From positions 3,658,001 to 3,722,000 of the forward strand of contig NZ_CP066796.1 of NCBI RefSeq assembly GCF_017161565.1: 64,000 bases of DNA, given 5' to 3'. This document shows positions 39,229 to 51,271 of this stretch, one piece after another (positions within the stretch are counted from its first letter, which is position 1; each line of letters opens with the position of its first letter). Source of the DNA: Erwinia amylovora. GTDB lineage: Bacteria; Pseudomonadota; Gammaproteobacteria; Enterobacterales; Enterobacteriaceae. Made by a program: the position numbers and the translations under genes. The notes under the pieces were generated by a model that saw nothing but the letters and a program-made list of their open reading frames with translations, ran no database searches and was not told the DNA's origin.

Positions 39229-39846
39229 ATGTTACTCACTTTCCTTTACATCATCGGTATCACGGCTGAAGCCATGACCGGAGCACTTGCCGCAGGACGT
39301 CGTAAGATGGACATGTTTGGCGTGATCATCATTGCCTCCGTTACTGCAATAGGCGGAGGCTCAGTGCGCGACATGCTGCTGGGGCATTACCCGCTCGGTT
39401 GGGTGAAACACCCTGAATACATCATGATTGTTGCCGCCGCCGCCGTTATCACCACCTTCGTAGCGCCACTGATGCCGCACCTGCGCAAGGTTTTTCTGGT
39501 GCTGGATGCACTGGGGCTGGCCGTATTTTCTATCATTGGCGCTCAGGTGGCGCTGGATATGGGGTTTGCAGGGATTATCGCTGCGATCAGCGCCGTAGTT
39601 ACCGGAGTGTTTGGTGGCGTCCTGCGCGATATGTTTTGTAATCAAATCCCTCTGGTTTTCCAGAAAGAGATATATGCGGGTATCGCATTCGCTTCTGGCT
39701 GGGTATACATCCTGCTGCAGAAAACCGCCCTGCCGCTGGAAACGGTTATCATCATTACCCTGCTGACTGGGTTCATAGCCCGGCTACTGGCATTGCGCTT
39801 CAAGCTGGGATTGCCCGTTTTTAACTATCCGCACAACGACCATTAA
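39229..39846 (+). CDS. yicG: YicG, TRIC-family membrane protein
   Basis: 205 residues from ATG 39229 with GGAG six bases upstream; nine upstream codons are not supported. It has two repeated halves of three membrane segments, each with a GGG-SVRD/GG-LRD type motif ([18 protein letters not shown] and [17 protein letters not shown]), the UPF0126/TRIC fold. The family includes prokaryotic TRIC cation channels; E. coli YicG has been linked to glycine uptake in related work, which I would treat as tentative. Confidence 0.9.
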   Translation: MLLTFLYIIGITAEAMTGALAAGRRKMDMFGVIIIASVTAIGGGSVRDMLLGHYPLGWVKHPEYIMIVAAAAVITTFVAPLMPHLRKVFLVLDALGLAVFSIIGAQVALDMGFAGIIAAISAVVTGVFGGVLRDMFCNQIPLVFQKEIYAGIAFASGWVYILLQKTALPLETVIIITLLTGFIARLLALRFKLGLPVFNYPHNDH

Positions 39847-39863
39847 TTATCTTCCCTGCAAAG

Positions 39864-41585
<1,722 letters not shown>

Positions 41586-41787
41586 TTAGCGAGAGGCAAA
41601 AGAGTATTTTTGAAGGCGGCTTCAGCACTTTTTATGCAAGCCATGCCTGGCAGGCAAATATTTGTATGGCGTTATCCAATTTCTGATAAATAAACCTGTA
41701 ACAAGCCCTAAACGCTGCATGACGCGCTGCACCTGTGTATACTGTGCAGGAAGTAGACTCCGCTTTATTGGCATATCAAGAATAATC

Positions 41788-42411
41788 ATGGCTCAAGGTA
41801 CACTTTTTATTGTTTCCGCCCCCAGCGGTGCGGGTAAATCCAGCCTGATTCAGGCGCTGTTAAAAACGCAGCCGCTGTACGATACTCAGGTATCCATCTC
41901 ACACACCACGCGTGGGATTAGGCCGGGTGAAAACCACGGTGAACACTATTACTTCGTCAATCACGACGAGTTTCGCAGCATGATTAGCGAAGAGGCGTTT
42001 CTTGAACATGCTGAAGTGTTCGGAAACTATTACGGCACTTCCCGTAAAGCCATTGAACAGGTGTTGGCAACCGGTGTTGATGTGTTTCTGGATATCGACT
42101 GGCAGGGTGCTAAACAGATCCGGCAGAAAATGCCGGCAGCACGCAGTATCTTCGTATTGCCTCCGTCGAAGGACGAACTGGATCGTCGCCTGCGTGGCCG
42201 CGGCCAGGACAGCGAAGAAGTTATCACCAAACGTATGGCTCAGGCCGTTGCCGAAATGAGCCATTACGCAGATTACGACTACCTGATCGTGAACGATGAT
42301 TTCGACCTGGCGCTGTCAGACTTGAAAACCATTATTCGCGCTGAGCGTCTGCGGATGGGCCGTCAAAAGGCCCGTCATGATGCGTTAATCAGCAAACTAT
42401 TGGCAGACTGA
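41788..42411 (+). CDS. gmk: Guanylate kinase
   Basis: 207 residues from ATG 41788 ([20 protein letters not shown]); the open frame upstream has no protein-like content. The P-loop [28 protein letters not shown] (GMP binding) and [13 protein letters not shown] are standard. It converts GMP to GDP with ATP. It leads the gmk-rpoZ-spoT-trmH-recG unit, which joins guanine nucleotide supply with ppGpp control. Confidence 0.97.
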   Translation: MAQGTLFIVSAPSGAGKSSLIQALLKTQPLYDTQVSISHTTRGIRPGENHGEHYYFVNHDEFRSMISEEAFLEHAEVFGNYYGTSRKAIEQVLATGVDVFLDIDWQGAKQIRQKMPAARSIFVLPPSKDELDRRLRGRGQDSEEVITKRMAQAVAEMSHYADYDYLIVNDDFDLALSDLKTIIRAERLRMGRQKARHDALISKLLAD

Positions 42412-42467
42412 GGACAACTCAGTATGATGCCCAGTCATTTCGTCACCACCCGTGGAGTATCACACTT

Positions 42468-42743
42468 ATGGCACGCGTAACCGTACAGGACGCAGTAGAA
42501 AAAATTGGTAACCGTTTTGACCTGGTGCTGGTAGCAGCTCGTCGCGCACGTCAGATGCAGGTTGGCGGCAAAGACCCACTGGTTCCTGAAGAAAACGATA
42601 AATCTACCGTTATTGCACTGCGTGAAATTGAAGAAGGTCTGATTACCAATCAGATCCTCGACGTGCGCGATCGTCAGGAACAGCATGAGCAGGAAGCCGC
42701 GGAATTGCAGGCTGTGACCGCCATCGCTGAAGGCCGTCGTTAA
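42468..42743 (+). CDS. rpoZ: RNA polymerase omega subunit
   Basis: 91 residues, [20 protein letters not shown] at the start and the conserved [20 protein letters not shown] and [15 protein letters not shown]. Omega wraps the beta-prime C-terminus and forms part of ppGpp site 1 in E. coli RNA polymerase. It is followed 19 bases later by spoT. Confidence 0.97.
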   Translation: MARVTVQDAVEKIGNRFDLVLVAARRARQMQVGGKDPLVPEENDKSTVIALREIEEGLITNQILDVRDRQEQHEQEAAELQAVTAIAEGRR

Positions 42744-42762
42744 TTCTTTGTGAAGGCCAGCC

Positions 42763-44886
42763 TTGTATCTGTTTGAAAGCCTCAATCAGCTGATTGAAAA
42801 ATACTTGCCTGAGGAGCAAATAAAGCGCCTCAAGCAAGCTTATCTTGTCGCCCGTGATGCTCACGAGGGACAGACACGCTCCAGCGGTGAGCCCTATATC
42901 ACCCATCCGGTTGCGGTGGCGTGCATCCTCGCTGAGATGAAGCTTGACCATGAAACACTCATGGCAGCTCTGCTGCACGACGTTATCGAAGACACGCCCG
43001 CCACCTATCAGGATATGGAACAGCTGTTTGGTCAGACTGTTGCTGAACTGGTAGAGGGAGTTTCTAAACTCGATAAGCTGAAGTTCCGTGACAAAAAAGA
43101 AGCCCAGGCTGAAAACTTCCGCAAGATGATCATGGCAATGGTGCAGGACATTCGCGTCATTCTGATCAAGCTGGCTGACCGCACGCACAATATGCGTACT
43201 CTGGGCGCCCTGCGTCCGGATAAAAAACGCCGTATCGCTCTGGAAACGCTGGAAATTTACAGCCCACTGGCGCACCGTCTGGGTATTCATCACCTGAAAA
43301 CCGAGCTGGAAGAGCTGGGCTTTGAAGCCCTTTATCCGAACCGCTATCGTGTGATTAAGGAAGTGGTGAAAGCCGCGCGTGGTAACCGTAAAGAGATGAT
43401 CCAGAAAATTCTCTCAGAAATCGACGGTCGCCTTGAAGAAGCCGGAATTACCCGCCGCGTCAGCGGTCGTGAGAAACATCTTTATTCGATCTACTGCAAA
43501 ATGCATCTGAAAGAACAGCGATTCCATTCGATTATGGATATTTACGCTTTTCGGGTGATTGTGCGTGATGTTGATACCTGCTACCGCGTGCTTGGCCAAA
43601 TGCACAACCTGTATAAACCGCGTCCGGGCCGCGTGAAAGACTATATTGCCATTCCCAAAGCCAACGGCTATCAGTCGTTGCATACCTCAATGATCGGTCC
43701 ACACGGTGTGCCGGTAGAAGTTCAGATCCGTACTGAAGATATGGATCAAATGGCCGAAATGGGGGTGGCTGCGCACTGGGCTTATAAAGAACAGGGTGAA
43801 AGCGGGACCACGGCACAAATCCGTGCCCAGCGCTGGTTACAGAGCCTGCTGGAGCTGCAACAGAGCGCCGGCAGTTCGTTTGAATTCATTGAAAGTGTTA
43901 AATCCGATCTGTTCCCGGATGAAATTTACGTGTTCACCCCGGAAGGGCGCATCGTCGAACTGCCTGCCGGCGCCACACCGGTGGATTTCGCCTACGCGGT
44001 TCATACCGACATTGGCCATGCCTGTGTGGGGGCGCGCGTCGACCGCCAGCCTTACCCGCAGTCACAGGCGCTGACCAGCGGCCAGACGGTGGAGATCATT
44101 ACCGCCCCGGGTGCCCGCCCGAACGCAGCATGGCTGAACTTCGTCGTCAGTTCGAAAGCTCGCGCCAAGATCCGTCAGCTGCTGAAAAACCTCAAGCGTG
44201 ATGACTCTGTTAGCCTCGGCCGACGCCTGCTTAACCATGCCCTGGGCGGCAGCCGTAAACTGGCCGAGATCCCGCCGGCCAACGTCCAGCACGAGCTTGA
44301 GCGCATGAAGCTGGCATCGCTTGACGACCTGCTGGCTGAAATTGGCCTTGGCAATGCCATGAGCGTGGTGGTGGCAAAAAATCTGCAACAGAATGAGCCA
44401 AACGCTCCGGCTACCGGCCCTGCTTCCGCCGGTAGCTCGCGCAGTAAGCTCCCCATTAAGGGTGCTGACGGGGTATTGATCACCTTCGCTAAATGCTGTC
44501 GTCCGATCCCCGGTGACCCGATTGTTGCGCACGTCAGCCCCGGCAAAGGCCTGGTGGTGCACCATGAATCCTGTCGCAATATTCGTGGCTATCAGAAAGA
44601 GCCAGAGAAATACATGGCGGTCGAGTGGGATAAGGTAACTGAGCAGGAATTTGTTGCCGAAATCAAGGTCGATATGTTTAACCATCAGGGTGCGCTGGCC
44701 AATCTGACGGCGGCGATCAACACTGCAGGTTCTAATATTCAGAGCCTGAATACCGAAGAGAAAGATGGTCGTGTTTACTGCGCCTTTATTCGTCTGACCG
44801 CACGCGACCGCGTTCATCTGGCTAATATCATGCGTAAAATCCGTGTGATGCCGGACGTGATTAAAGTACACCGTAACCGCAATTAA
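42763..44886 (+). CDS. spoT: Bifunctional (p)ppGpp synthetase/hydrolase SpoT
   Basis: 707 residues beginning at a TTG (MYLFESLNQLIEKYLPEEQI), as in E. coli. The hydrolase HD domain has THPVAVACILAEMKLDHETL and LLHDVIEDT (His-Asp pair near 72-73); the synthetase region has RVSGREKHLYSIYCKM and YQSLHTSMIGP; the TGS domain begins near DEIYVFTPEGRIVELP; a C-terminal ACT domain has HQGALANLTAAINTAGSNIQ. It makes and degrades ppGpp in response to carbon, iron or fatty-acid stress. A Pro/Ser-rich insert near residues 545-562 is not conserved with E. coli. Confidence 0.97.
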   Translation: MYLFESLNQLIEKYLPEEQIKRLKQAYLVARDAHEGQTRSSGEPYITHPVAVACILAEMKLDHETLMAALLHDVIEDTPATYQDMEQLFGQTVAELVEGVSKLDKLKFRDKKEAQAENFRKMIMAMVQDIRVILIKLADRTHNMRTLGALRPDKKRRIALETLEIYSPLAHRLGIHHLKTELEELGFEALYPNRYRVIKEVVKAARGNRKEMIQKILSEIDGRLEEAGITRRVSGREKHLYSIYCKMHLKEQRFHSIMDIYAFRVIVRDVDTCYRVLGQMHNLYKPRPGRVKDYIAIPKANGYQSLHTSMIGPHGVPVEVQIRTEDMDQMAEMGVAAHWAYKEQGESGTTAQIRAQRWLQSLLELQQSAGSSFEFIESVKSDLFPDEIYVFTPEGRIVELPAGATPVDFAYAVHTDIGHACVGARVDRQPYPQSQALTSGQTVEIITAPGARPNAAWLNFVVSSKARAKIRQLLKNLKRDDSVSLGRRLLNHALGGSRKLAEIPPANVQHELERMKLASLDDLLAEIGLGNAMSVVVAKNLQQNEPNAPATGPASAGSSRSKLPIKGADGVLITFAKCCRPIPGDPIVAHVSPGKGLVVHHESCRNIRGYQKEPEKYMAVEWDKVTEQEFVAEIKVDMFNHQGALANLTAAINTAGSNIQSLNTEEKDGRVYCAFIRLTARDRVHLANIMRKIRVMPDVIKVHRNRN

Positions 44887-44980
44887 GGAATAAGGCATGG
44901 CCCCCTTGTTCTGGCCCTCCCCGCGATAGCCGGTTGCTTAGTCGCCAACGTCATTATCCATTTTAGGGAGCCTGTTTCGC

Positions 44981-45676
44981 ATGAATGCACAACGTTATGC
45001 CCGCATCCGCGCCATGCTTGCCGCCCGTCAGCACGACTTAACGGTCTGCATGGAGCAGGTACACAAGCCTCATAACGTTTCTGCGGTGATCCGTACCGCC
45101 GATGCCGTCGGTGTTCACGAGGTTCACGCCATCTGGCCGGGCAGCCGCATGCGCACCATGGTCTCCGCCGCCGCTGGCAGCAACAGCTGGGTGCAGGTTA
45201 AAACCCACCGCTCGATTGCCGATGCCGTAACCTGTCTCAAAGGCCATAACATGCAGATTCTGGCGACCCATCTTTCTGATAAAGCGGTCGATTTCCGCGA
45301 AATCGACTACACCCGCCCGACCTGTATTCTGATGGGGCAGGAAAAAACCGGCATTACCCGGGAAGCGCTGGACCTCGCCGATCGCGACATTATTATTCCA
45401 ATGATCGGCATGGTGCAGTCACTGAATGTTTCCGTCGCCTCTGCCCTGATCCTGTATGAAGCCCAGCGCCAGCGGCAGAATGCCGGTATGTATATGCGTG
45501 AAGAGAGCACGCTGGAATACAGCGAACAGCAGCGTCTGTTATTCGAAGGCGGCTATCCGGTGCTGGCTCGCGTCGCGAAACATAAAGGGTTGCCCTACCC
45601 TGAAATCAACAATTGCGGTGAGGTGGTGGCCGATGCCGAATGGTGGGCGGCCATGCAGTCTAAGGCGCGTAAATAA
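44981..45676 (+). CDS. trmH: tRNA (guanosine-18-2'-O)-methyltransferase
   Basis: 231 residues. The SPOUT fold motifs are NVSAVIRTADAVGVHEVHAI, ILMGQEKTGIT and IPMIGMVQSLNVSVASAL (the knotted SAM site). It methylates the ribose of G18 in the D-loop of tRNAs. The start follows AGGGAG. Its stop overlaps the recG start by one base (TAATG). Confidence 0.96.
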   Translation: MNAQRYARIRAMLAARQHDLTVCMEQVHKPHNVSAVIRTADAVGVHEVHAIWPGSRMRTMVSAAAGSNSWVQVKTHRSIADAVTCLKGHNMQILATHLSDKAVDFREIDYTRPTCILMGQEKTGITREALDLADRDIIIPMIGMVQSLNVSVASALILYEAQRQRQNAGMYMREESTLEYSEQQRLLFEGGYPVLARVAKHKGLPYPEINNCGEVVADAEWWAAMQSKARK

Positions 45677-47757
45677 TGCAGGGCCGTCTGCTGGATGCAG
45701 TGCCGCTTAACACGTTATCCGGCGTGGGGGCCAGCCAGGCGACAAAGCTGGCAAAACTGGGTTTGGTAACGGTACAGGATCTGCTGCTGCATCTGCCGCT
45801 GCGCTACGAAGATCGTACCCAGCTTTACGCGATCAACAACCTGCAGCCGGGCATTTACGCCACGGTTGCAGGAGAAGTGCTGCACTGCGATATCTCATTT
45901 GGCCGCCGTCGAATGCTGACCTGCCAGATAACTGACGGCACCGGCACCGTGACTCTGCGCTTTTTTAACTTCAATGCCGGGATGAAAAACAGCCTTGCGG
46001 TGGGTCGTCGGGTTACGGCTTACGGCGAGATAAAACGCGGTCAGCGTGGTGCCGAGATCATTCATCCTGAATACAAGGTTCAGGGAGAACATAGCGTCAC
46101 CGGGTTGCAGGAGACGCTGACGCCGGTCTATTCCACCACTGAAGGCGTACGCCAGGCCACGTTACGCAATCTGACCGATCAGGCATTAACCCTGCTCGAT
46201 ACCTGTGCCATTGCCGAACTGCTGCCGCCGCAGTTAAGAGGGGGATTAATCAGCCTGCCCGATGCCCTGCGCACCCTGCATCGCCCGCCGCCCGATATGG
46301 CTCTGGCCGATCTCGACAGCGGAACGCATCCGGCGCAGCGCCGTCTGATTATGGAAGAACTGCTGGCGCATAACCTCAGTATGCTGGCGGTACGCGCCGG
46401 CGCCCAACGTTATCACGCATTGCCGATGTCGCCCCGCCATCAGTTAAGCGACCGATTACTTGCCGCGCTGCCTTTCCGCCCTACCGCCGCGCAGCAGAGA
46501 GTGGTACGCGAAATTGAAAACGATCTGGCCCATGATTATCCGATGATGCGGCTGGTACAGGGCGATGTGGGTTCAGGTAAAACGCTGGTTGCAGCACTGA
46601 CGGCGTTAAACGTTATTGCCTGGGGTAAGCAGGTCGCGCTGATGGCTCCGACCGAACTGCTGGCCGAACAGCATGCCAATAATTTCCGCCAATGGTTTGC
46701 CCCGCTTGGGCTGGAGGTAGGCTGGCTGGCAGGGAAGCAGAAGGGAAAAGCACGTCTGGCGCAGCAGGAGGCCATCGCCAGCGGCAGGGTATCGATGATT
46801 GTCGGCACCCACGCTATTTTCCAGGAGCAGGTACAGTTTAACGGCCTGGCGCTGGTGATTATTGATGAGCAGCACCGTTTTGGCGTCCACCAGCGTCTGG
46901 CGCTGTGGGAAAAAGGCGAGGACCAGGGTTTTCATCCTCATCAGCTGATTATGACCGCCACGCCGATCCCACGAACGCTGGCAATGACTGCCTACGCCGA
47001 CCTTGACACTTCCACCATCGACGAGCTGCCACCGGGACGAACCCCGGTGACCACCGTGGCCATCCCCGATACGCGGCGCGCGGATATCATTACCCGCGTG
47101 AAAGATGCCTGCAGCAGTGAAGGCCGCCAGGCTTACTGGGTGTGTACGCTGATCGAAGAATCCGAACTGCTGGAAGCCCAGGCAGCCCAGGCCACGTGGG
47201 AAGAGCTGCAGCTGGCACTGCCGGAACTGACTATCGGGCTGGTACACGGCCGCATGAAGCCAGCAGAAAAGCAGGCGGTCATGCAGGCGTTTAAGCAGGG
47301 TGAAATCCATCTGCTGATCGCCACCACGGTGATTGAGGTCGGGGTTGATGTGCCGAATGCCAGCCTGATGATTATCGAGAATCCCGAGCGCCTTGGGCTG
47401 GCACAGCTGCATCAGCTACGCGGGCGCGTGGGCCGTGGCGCGGTGGCTTCCCACTGCGTGCTGCTGTACAAGTCACCATTGAGTAAAACGGCACAGAAGC
47501 GTTTGCAGGTGCTGCGCGACAGCAACGACGGCTTTATGATTGCCCAGTGTGACCTGGAAATCCGTGGCCCTGGTGAACTGCTGGGCACACGTCAAACCGG
47601 CAATGCCGAATTCCGGGTGGCCGACCTGCTGCGCGACCAGGCGCTAATCCCGGAAGTTCAGCGCGTGGCGCGCCATATCCACCAGCACTATCCCGAACAG
47701 GCCGTGGCGCTGATTGAACGCTGGCTGCCGGAAACCGAGCGATATACCAATGCGTAA
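45676..47757 (+). CDS. recG: ATP-dependent DNA helicase RecG
   Basis: 693 residues. The N-terminal wedge/OB domain contains LLLHLPLRYEDRTQLYAI and LTCQITDGTGTVTLRFFNF. Helicase motifs follow: Walker A GDVGSGKT, motif Ia MAPTELLAEQHA, DEQH box (IIDEQHRFGVHQR), MTATPIPRT and the C-terminal ATTVIEVGVDVPNA and QLRGRVGRG. It drives branch migration and fork reversal in recombination and replication repair. It ends the gmk operon. Confidence 0.97.
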   Translation: MQGRLLDAVPLNTLSGVGASQATKLAKLGLVTVQDLLLHLPLRYEDRTQLYAINNLQPGIYATVAGEVLHCDISFGRRRMLTCQITDGTGTVTLRFFNFNAGMKNSLAVGRRVTAYGEIKRGQRGAEIIHPEYKVQGEHSVTGLQETLTPVYSTTEGVRQATLRNLTDQALTLLDTCAIAELLPPQLRGGLISLPDALRTLHRPPPDMALADLDSGTHPAQRRLIMEELLAHNLSMLAVRAGAQRYHALPMSPRHQLSDRLLAALPFRPTAAQQRVVREIENDLAHDYPMMRLVQGDVGSGKTLVAALTALNVIAWGKQVALMAPTELLAEQHANNFRQWFAPLGLEVGWLAGKQKGKARLAQQEAIASGRVSMIVGTHAIFQEQVQFNGLALVIIDEQHRFGVHQRLALWEKGEDQGFHPHQLIMTATPIPRTLAMTAYADLDTSTIDELPPGRTPVTTVAIPDTRRADIITRVKDACSSEGRQAYWVCTLIEESELLEAQAAQATWEELQLALPELTIGLVHGRMKPAEKQAVMQAFKQGEIHLLIATTVIEVGVDVPNASLMIIENPERLGLAQLHQLRGRVGRGAVASHCVLLYKSPLSKTAQKRLQVLRDSNDGFMIAQCDLEIRGPGELLGTRQTGNAEFRVADLLRDQALIPEVQRVARHIHQHYPEQAVALIERWLPETERYTNA

Positions 47758-47795
47758 TTCGCATCGTCACTCACTCATCCCTCGCCTTGCGATAT

Positions 47796-47817
47796 CCGCC
47801 GCCTGAGTCGGCGGCGG
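47796..47817 (+). terminator. Strong GC hairpin after recG
   Basis: CCGCCGCC and GGCGGCGG form a perfect 8-bp stem around TGAGTC, about 40 bases after the recG stop. No T-run follows, so it may be a processing or pausing structure rather than an intrinsic terminator. In E. coli, as I recall, gltS lies between recG and xanP; it is absent here. Confidence 0.35.
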
Positions 47818-47995
47818 GATGTCGCCTGCCTGTTCGTTAAACCCCTTTGCCGGATATCGTCAGCCGAGCCTGGTGCCAACGTCTGAGCTGGCCTTAGGTA
47901 CCGGCCGCCCAATGTAAGTTGGCAAGTAGCAAACGATTGCTTTTGCGCTGAAGAAGATTAAAATCGCCTCTTTATTGCCGTTGGGAAGCCTGTTA

Positions 47996-49384
47996 ATGAC
48001 CGTTAAAACCCGGGATGCCGCCGCCGCACCGCACATTGTCACTGCGGGTAAAAGCGAGCTGATTTATCGCCTTGAAGACCGCCCACCGCTGCCACAAACC
48101 CTGTTTGCCGCCTGTCAGCATCTGCTGGCGATGTTTGTCGCCGTGATCACACCCGCGCTTCTTATCTGTCAGGCGCTTGGGTTGCCGGCACAGGATACGC
48201 AGCACATCATCAGCATGTCACTGTTTGCCTCCGGCGTGGCGTCGATCCTGCAGATTAAAACCTGGGGGCCGGTGGGTTCGGGGTTGCTGTCGATCCAGGG
48301 CACCAGTTTTAACTTTGTCACGCCGCTGATTATGGGCGGCCTGGCGTTAAAAAATGGCGGAGCCGACGTACCCACCATGATGGCCGCGCTGTTCGGCACG
48401 CTAATGCTGGCCTCGTGTACCGAGATGGCGCTGTCCCGGGTGCTGCACCTCGCCCGACGTGTTATTACGCCACTGGTTTCCGGTATTGTGGTGATGATCA
48501 TCGGCCTGTCGCTGATTCAGGTTGGACTGACCTCCATCGGCGGTGGCTTTGCCGCGATCGGCGATCACACGTTCGGCGCACCGAAAAACCTGCTGCTGGC
48601 GGGGGCAGTGATGGCGGTGATTATTATACTCAACCGCCAGCGTAACCCGTATCTGCGCGTCGCCTCGTTGGTGATTGCGATGGCGGTGGGTTATCTGCTG
48701 GCCTGGGCGATGGGGATGCTGCCGGAAAATACCGCACCATCTAACGGTGCATTAATTACTATCCCAACACCGTTTTATTACGGACTGGGCATCGACTGGA
48801 ATCTGTTGATCCCGCTGATGCTGGTGTTTATGGTGACCTCGCTGGAAACCATTGGCGATATTACCGCCACCTCTGACGTTTCCGAACAGCCGGTCAGCGG
48901 CCCGCTGTATATGAAGCGGCTGAAAGGCGGCGTGCTGGCTAACGGCCTCAACTCCTGCGTCTCCGCACTGTTTAATACCTTCCCTAACTCCTGTTTCGGC
49001 CAGAATAACGGCGTTATTCAGCTGACCGGCGTTGCCAGCCGCTACGTGGGTTTTGTTGTCGCGCTAATGTTGATTGCGCTGGGGCTGTTCCCGGCGGTGA
49101 GCGGCTTTGTGCAGCATATTCCTCAACCGGTACTCGGCGGAGCCACCATCGTGATGTTTGGTACTATTGCCGCTTCAGGGGTGCGCATCGTCTCGCGGGA
49201 GCCGCTGGATCGTCGGGCTGTCATGATCATCGCGCTGTCACTGGCTGTCGGCCTTGGTGTTTCCCAGCAGCCGCTGATTTTGCAATTTGCACCGGACTGG
49301 CTGAAAACGCTGCTCTCTTCCGGCATCGCCGCCGGCGGCATCACCGCCATTATCCTGAATCTGGTGTTTCCCACAGAAAAATAA
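47996..49384 (+). CDS. xanP: Xanthine permease XanP
   Basis: 462 residues from ATG 47996 ([15 protein letters not shown]); a TTG seven codons earlier is less likely. From [20 protein letters not shown] on it follows E. coli Xan[36 protein letters not shown], the NAT/NCS2 signature region [13 protein letters not shown] and [14 protein letters not shown]. It is a proton-coupled xanthine importer with about 14 inner-membrane segments. Confidence 0.93.
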   Translation: MTVKTRDAAAAPHIVTAGKSELIYRLEDRPPLPQTLFAACQHLLAMFVAVITPALLICQALGLPAQDTQHIISMSLFASGVASILQIKTWGPVGSGLLSIQGTSFNFVTPLIMGGLALKNGGADVPTMMAALFGTLMLASCTEMALSRVLHLARRVITPLVSGIVVMIIGLSLIQVGLTSIGGGFAAIGDHTFGAPKNLLLAGAVMAVIIILNRQRNPYLRVASLVIAMAVGYLLAWAMGMLPENTAPSNGALITIPTPFYYGLGIDWNLLIPLMLVFMVTSLETIGDITATSDVSEQPVSGPLYMKRLKGGVLANGLNSCVSALFNTFPNSCFGQNNGVIQLTGVASRYVGFVVALMLIALGLFPAVSGFVQHIPQPVLGGATIVMFGTIAASGVRIVSREPLDRRAVMIIALSLAVGLGVSQQPLILQFAPDWLKTLLSSGIAAGGITAIILNLVFPTEK

Positions 49385-49506
49385 GCATATTCCTGGGATA
49401 AATGACGCGCGGGCGGATAATTTTCGCCCGCTCATCGTTGCAGGTTGAGATACCGCGATAAATCGGGCATAACAAGCCATTACCAAAATTCATAGGGATG
49501 GATACG

Positions 49507-51189
49507 ATGAAGTTTTTCGGCAATGTTTTGCTCACGCTGTTACTGCTACTGTTGCTGGTGGCCCTGGGCCTTTATCTGCTGCTGCAAACCCATTGGGGAG
49601 CAGGATGGATCAGCCGCCAGATCGGGGAAAACAGCGACTATTCGCTGTCGTTCAGTAAAGTGGAGCATCATTTTTCCAATCCCAGTCATCTGATCCTTAA
49701 CGACGTCTCCTTTGCCCGCAAAGGTCAACCTGCCTCACTGGTTGCGCAACACGTAGACCTCGGGTTGGGGCTGATACAGTTCAGTCATCCGCTGCACTTT
49801 GCCAGTATCCAGCTCGACAGAGGTACGCTGGATCTCACTACCCACAGCGCGCCGGTGTCTTTACAGGCCGATCGGCTTCAGCTTAGCCAGATGGCGTTGA
49901 ACCGCAATCTGGCCAGCTGGCCGTTACAGGCGCAACGTGTCGACGGCGGTATTACACCGTGGCAACCTGAAAAGAATGATGTGCTGGGCAAAAACGCCAG
50001 CTTCCAGCTTAGCGCCGGTGCGCTGACGCTTGACGGCATCCCGGCCGCTAACGTACTGATCCAGGGCAGCATCAAAGATCGGCAGTTAATACTGAGTAAC
50101 TTAGGTGCCGATATGGCATTAGGATCGGTCACCGCCAGCGCCCGGCGTGATGCACAAGGGAGCTGGCAGATAGCAAGCCTGCACCTTAACAGTATCCGCC
50201 TGCAAAGTGATAAGACCCTGAGTGATTTTCTGCAACCCTTAAGCTCGCTGCCGCCGGTGCACATTGAACGTATGGACGTCACGGATGCGCGGCTGGAAGG
50301 CAAGGACTGGGCGGTAACCGATCTCGATCTGGTACTGAAGGACCTGACGCTGCGTGATGGCGACTGGCAGAGCGATGATGGCACGCTGGCGCTGAATGCT
50401 AACAGCGTTGTCAACGGCGGTATGCAGCTGGATGACCCGATCGCCAGGATGACTTTCTCGCCACAGGGTATCGCCCTGAACCAGTTCAGTACCCGCTGGG
50501 TTAACGGACTGGTGCGCACCCAGGGTAACTGGACGCGCAGCGACAGAAAACTGACGCTGAATGAGCTGGTGGTGGCAGGATTGGAATACACCCTGCCGCT
50601 AAACTGGCGGGAGCACTGGCTGCGGCCGCTGCCTTCATGGCTGGATAGCGTGCAGGTCAGCAAATTCAGTGCCAGCCATAATCTGATTATTGATATCAGT
50701 CCGGACTTTCCGTTTCAGATGACGGCGCTGGACGGCAACGGCAGCAATTTGCTGATGGCGCGCGATGGTGAGTGGGGGATCTGGTCAGGCGAACTGAGCG
50801 TTAATGCCGCGGAGGCCACCTTTAATCGTGTCGATTTGCGCCATCCGTCTCTGGCTTTGACGGCCACCGACAGCAGCATCAGTGTGACAGAAATGAGCGC
50901 TTTTAGCGCTGACGGGATGTTGGAGGGGCAGGCGACAGTGAGCCAGCAGCCGCTGCGTGCGCTGTCGCTGAAGCTGCGCGGTCGCCAGATAGCACCCAAT
51001 CTGCTACATGACTGGGGATGGCCTGAGGTCCCTCTGACGGGCGCCGCCAATCTGCAATTAAACATTCAGGCCAGTTTGCAGAACGGACAGTCGCTAAAAC
51101 CAACCGTTAACGGTACGCTCGACGTAAGCGCTGATAATAAGTCAGTCTTGCAAACCATGCGTGCAGGCCAGGTCACCAGCGCGCAGTAA
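49507..51189 (+). CDS. yicH: AsmA family protein YicH
   Basis: 560 residues from ATG 49507, where AGGG is nine bases upstream and homology to E. coli YicH (MKF...) begins; an ATG at 49498 adds three residues. One N-terminal membrane anchor (LLTLLLLLLLVALGLYLLL) is followed by a large periplasmic domain rich in beta strands, of the AsmA/repeating-beta-groove kind. Family members such as TamB, YhdP and YdbH bridge phospholipids between membranes; for YicH the role is not firmly known. Confidence 0.9.
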   Translation: MKFFGNVLLTLLLLLLLVALGLYLLLQTHWGAGWISRQIGENSDYSLSFSKVEHHFSNPSHLILNDVSFARKGQPASLVAQHVDLGLGLIQFSHPLHFASIQLDRGTLDLTTHSAPVSLQADRLQLSQMALNRNLASWPLQAQRVDGGITPWQPEKNDVLGKNASFQLSAGALTLDGIPAANVLIQGSIKDRQLILSNLGADMALGSVTASARRDAQGSWQIASLHLNSIRLQSDKTLSDFLQPLSSLPPVHIERMDVTDARLEGKDWAVTDLDLVLKDLTLRDGDWQSDDGTLALNANSVVNGGMQLDDPIARMTFSPQGIALNQFSTRWVNGLVRTQGNWTRSDRKLTLNELVVAGLEYTLPLNWREHWLRPLPSWLDSVQVSKFSASHNLIIDISPDFPFQMTALDGNGSNLLMARDGEWGIWSGELSVNAAEATFNRVDLRHPSLALTATDSSISVTEMSAFSADGMLEGQATVSQQPLRALSLKLRGRQIAPNLLHDWGWPEVPLTGAANLQLNIQASLQNGQSLKPTVNGTLDVSADNKSVLQTMRAGQVTSAQ

Positions 51190-51198
51190 CGCACCTAC

Positions 51199-51220
51199 GG
51201 GGCGTGATCCGTCACGCCCC
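51199..51220 (+). terminator. Strong hairpin after yicH
   Basis: GGGGCGTGA and TCACGCCCC form a perfect 9-bp stem around TCCG, ten bases after the yicH stop. No T-run follows. It probably limits transcription into rluF or stabilises the yicH mRNA end. Confidence 0.4.
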
Positions 51221-51271
51221 ACTTCGCAACCCTGCATCGGTAAGGTATAGTCCGTTTTTTACGGAGGAACT

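Noticed and set aside
42763..42765. TTG start of spoT as a possible error
   Set aside because: E. coli spoT also starts at TTG with the same first residues (MYLFESLNQLI), so the start is genuine.
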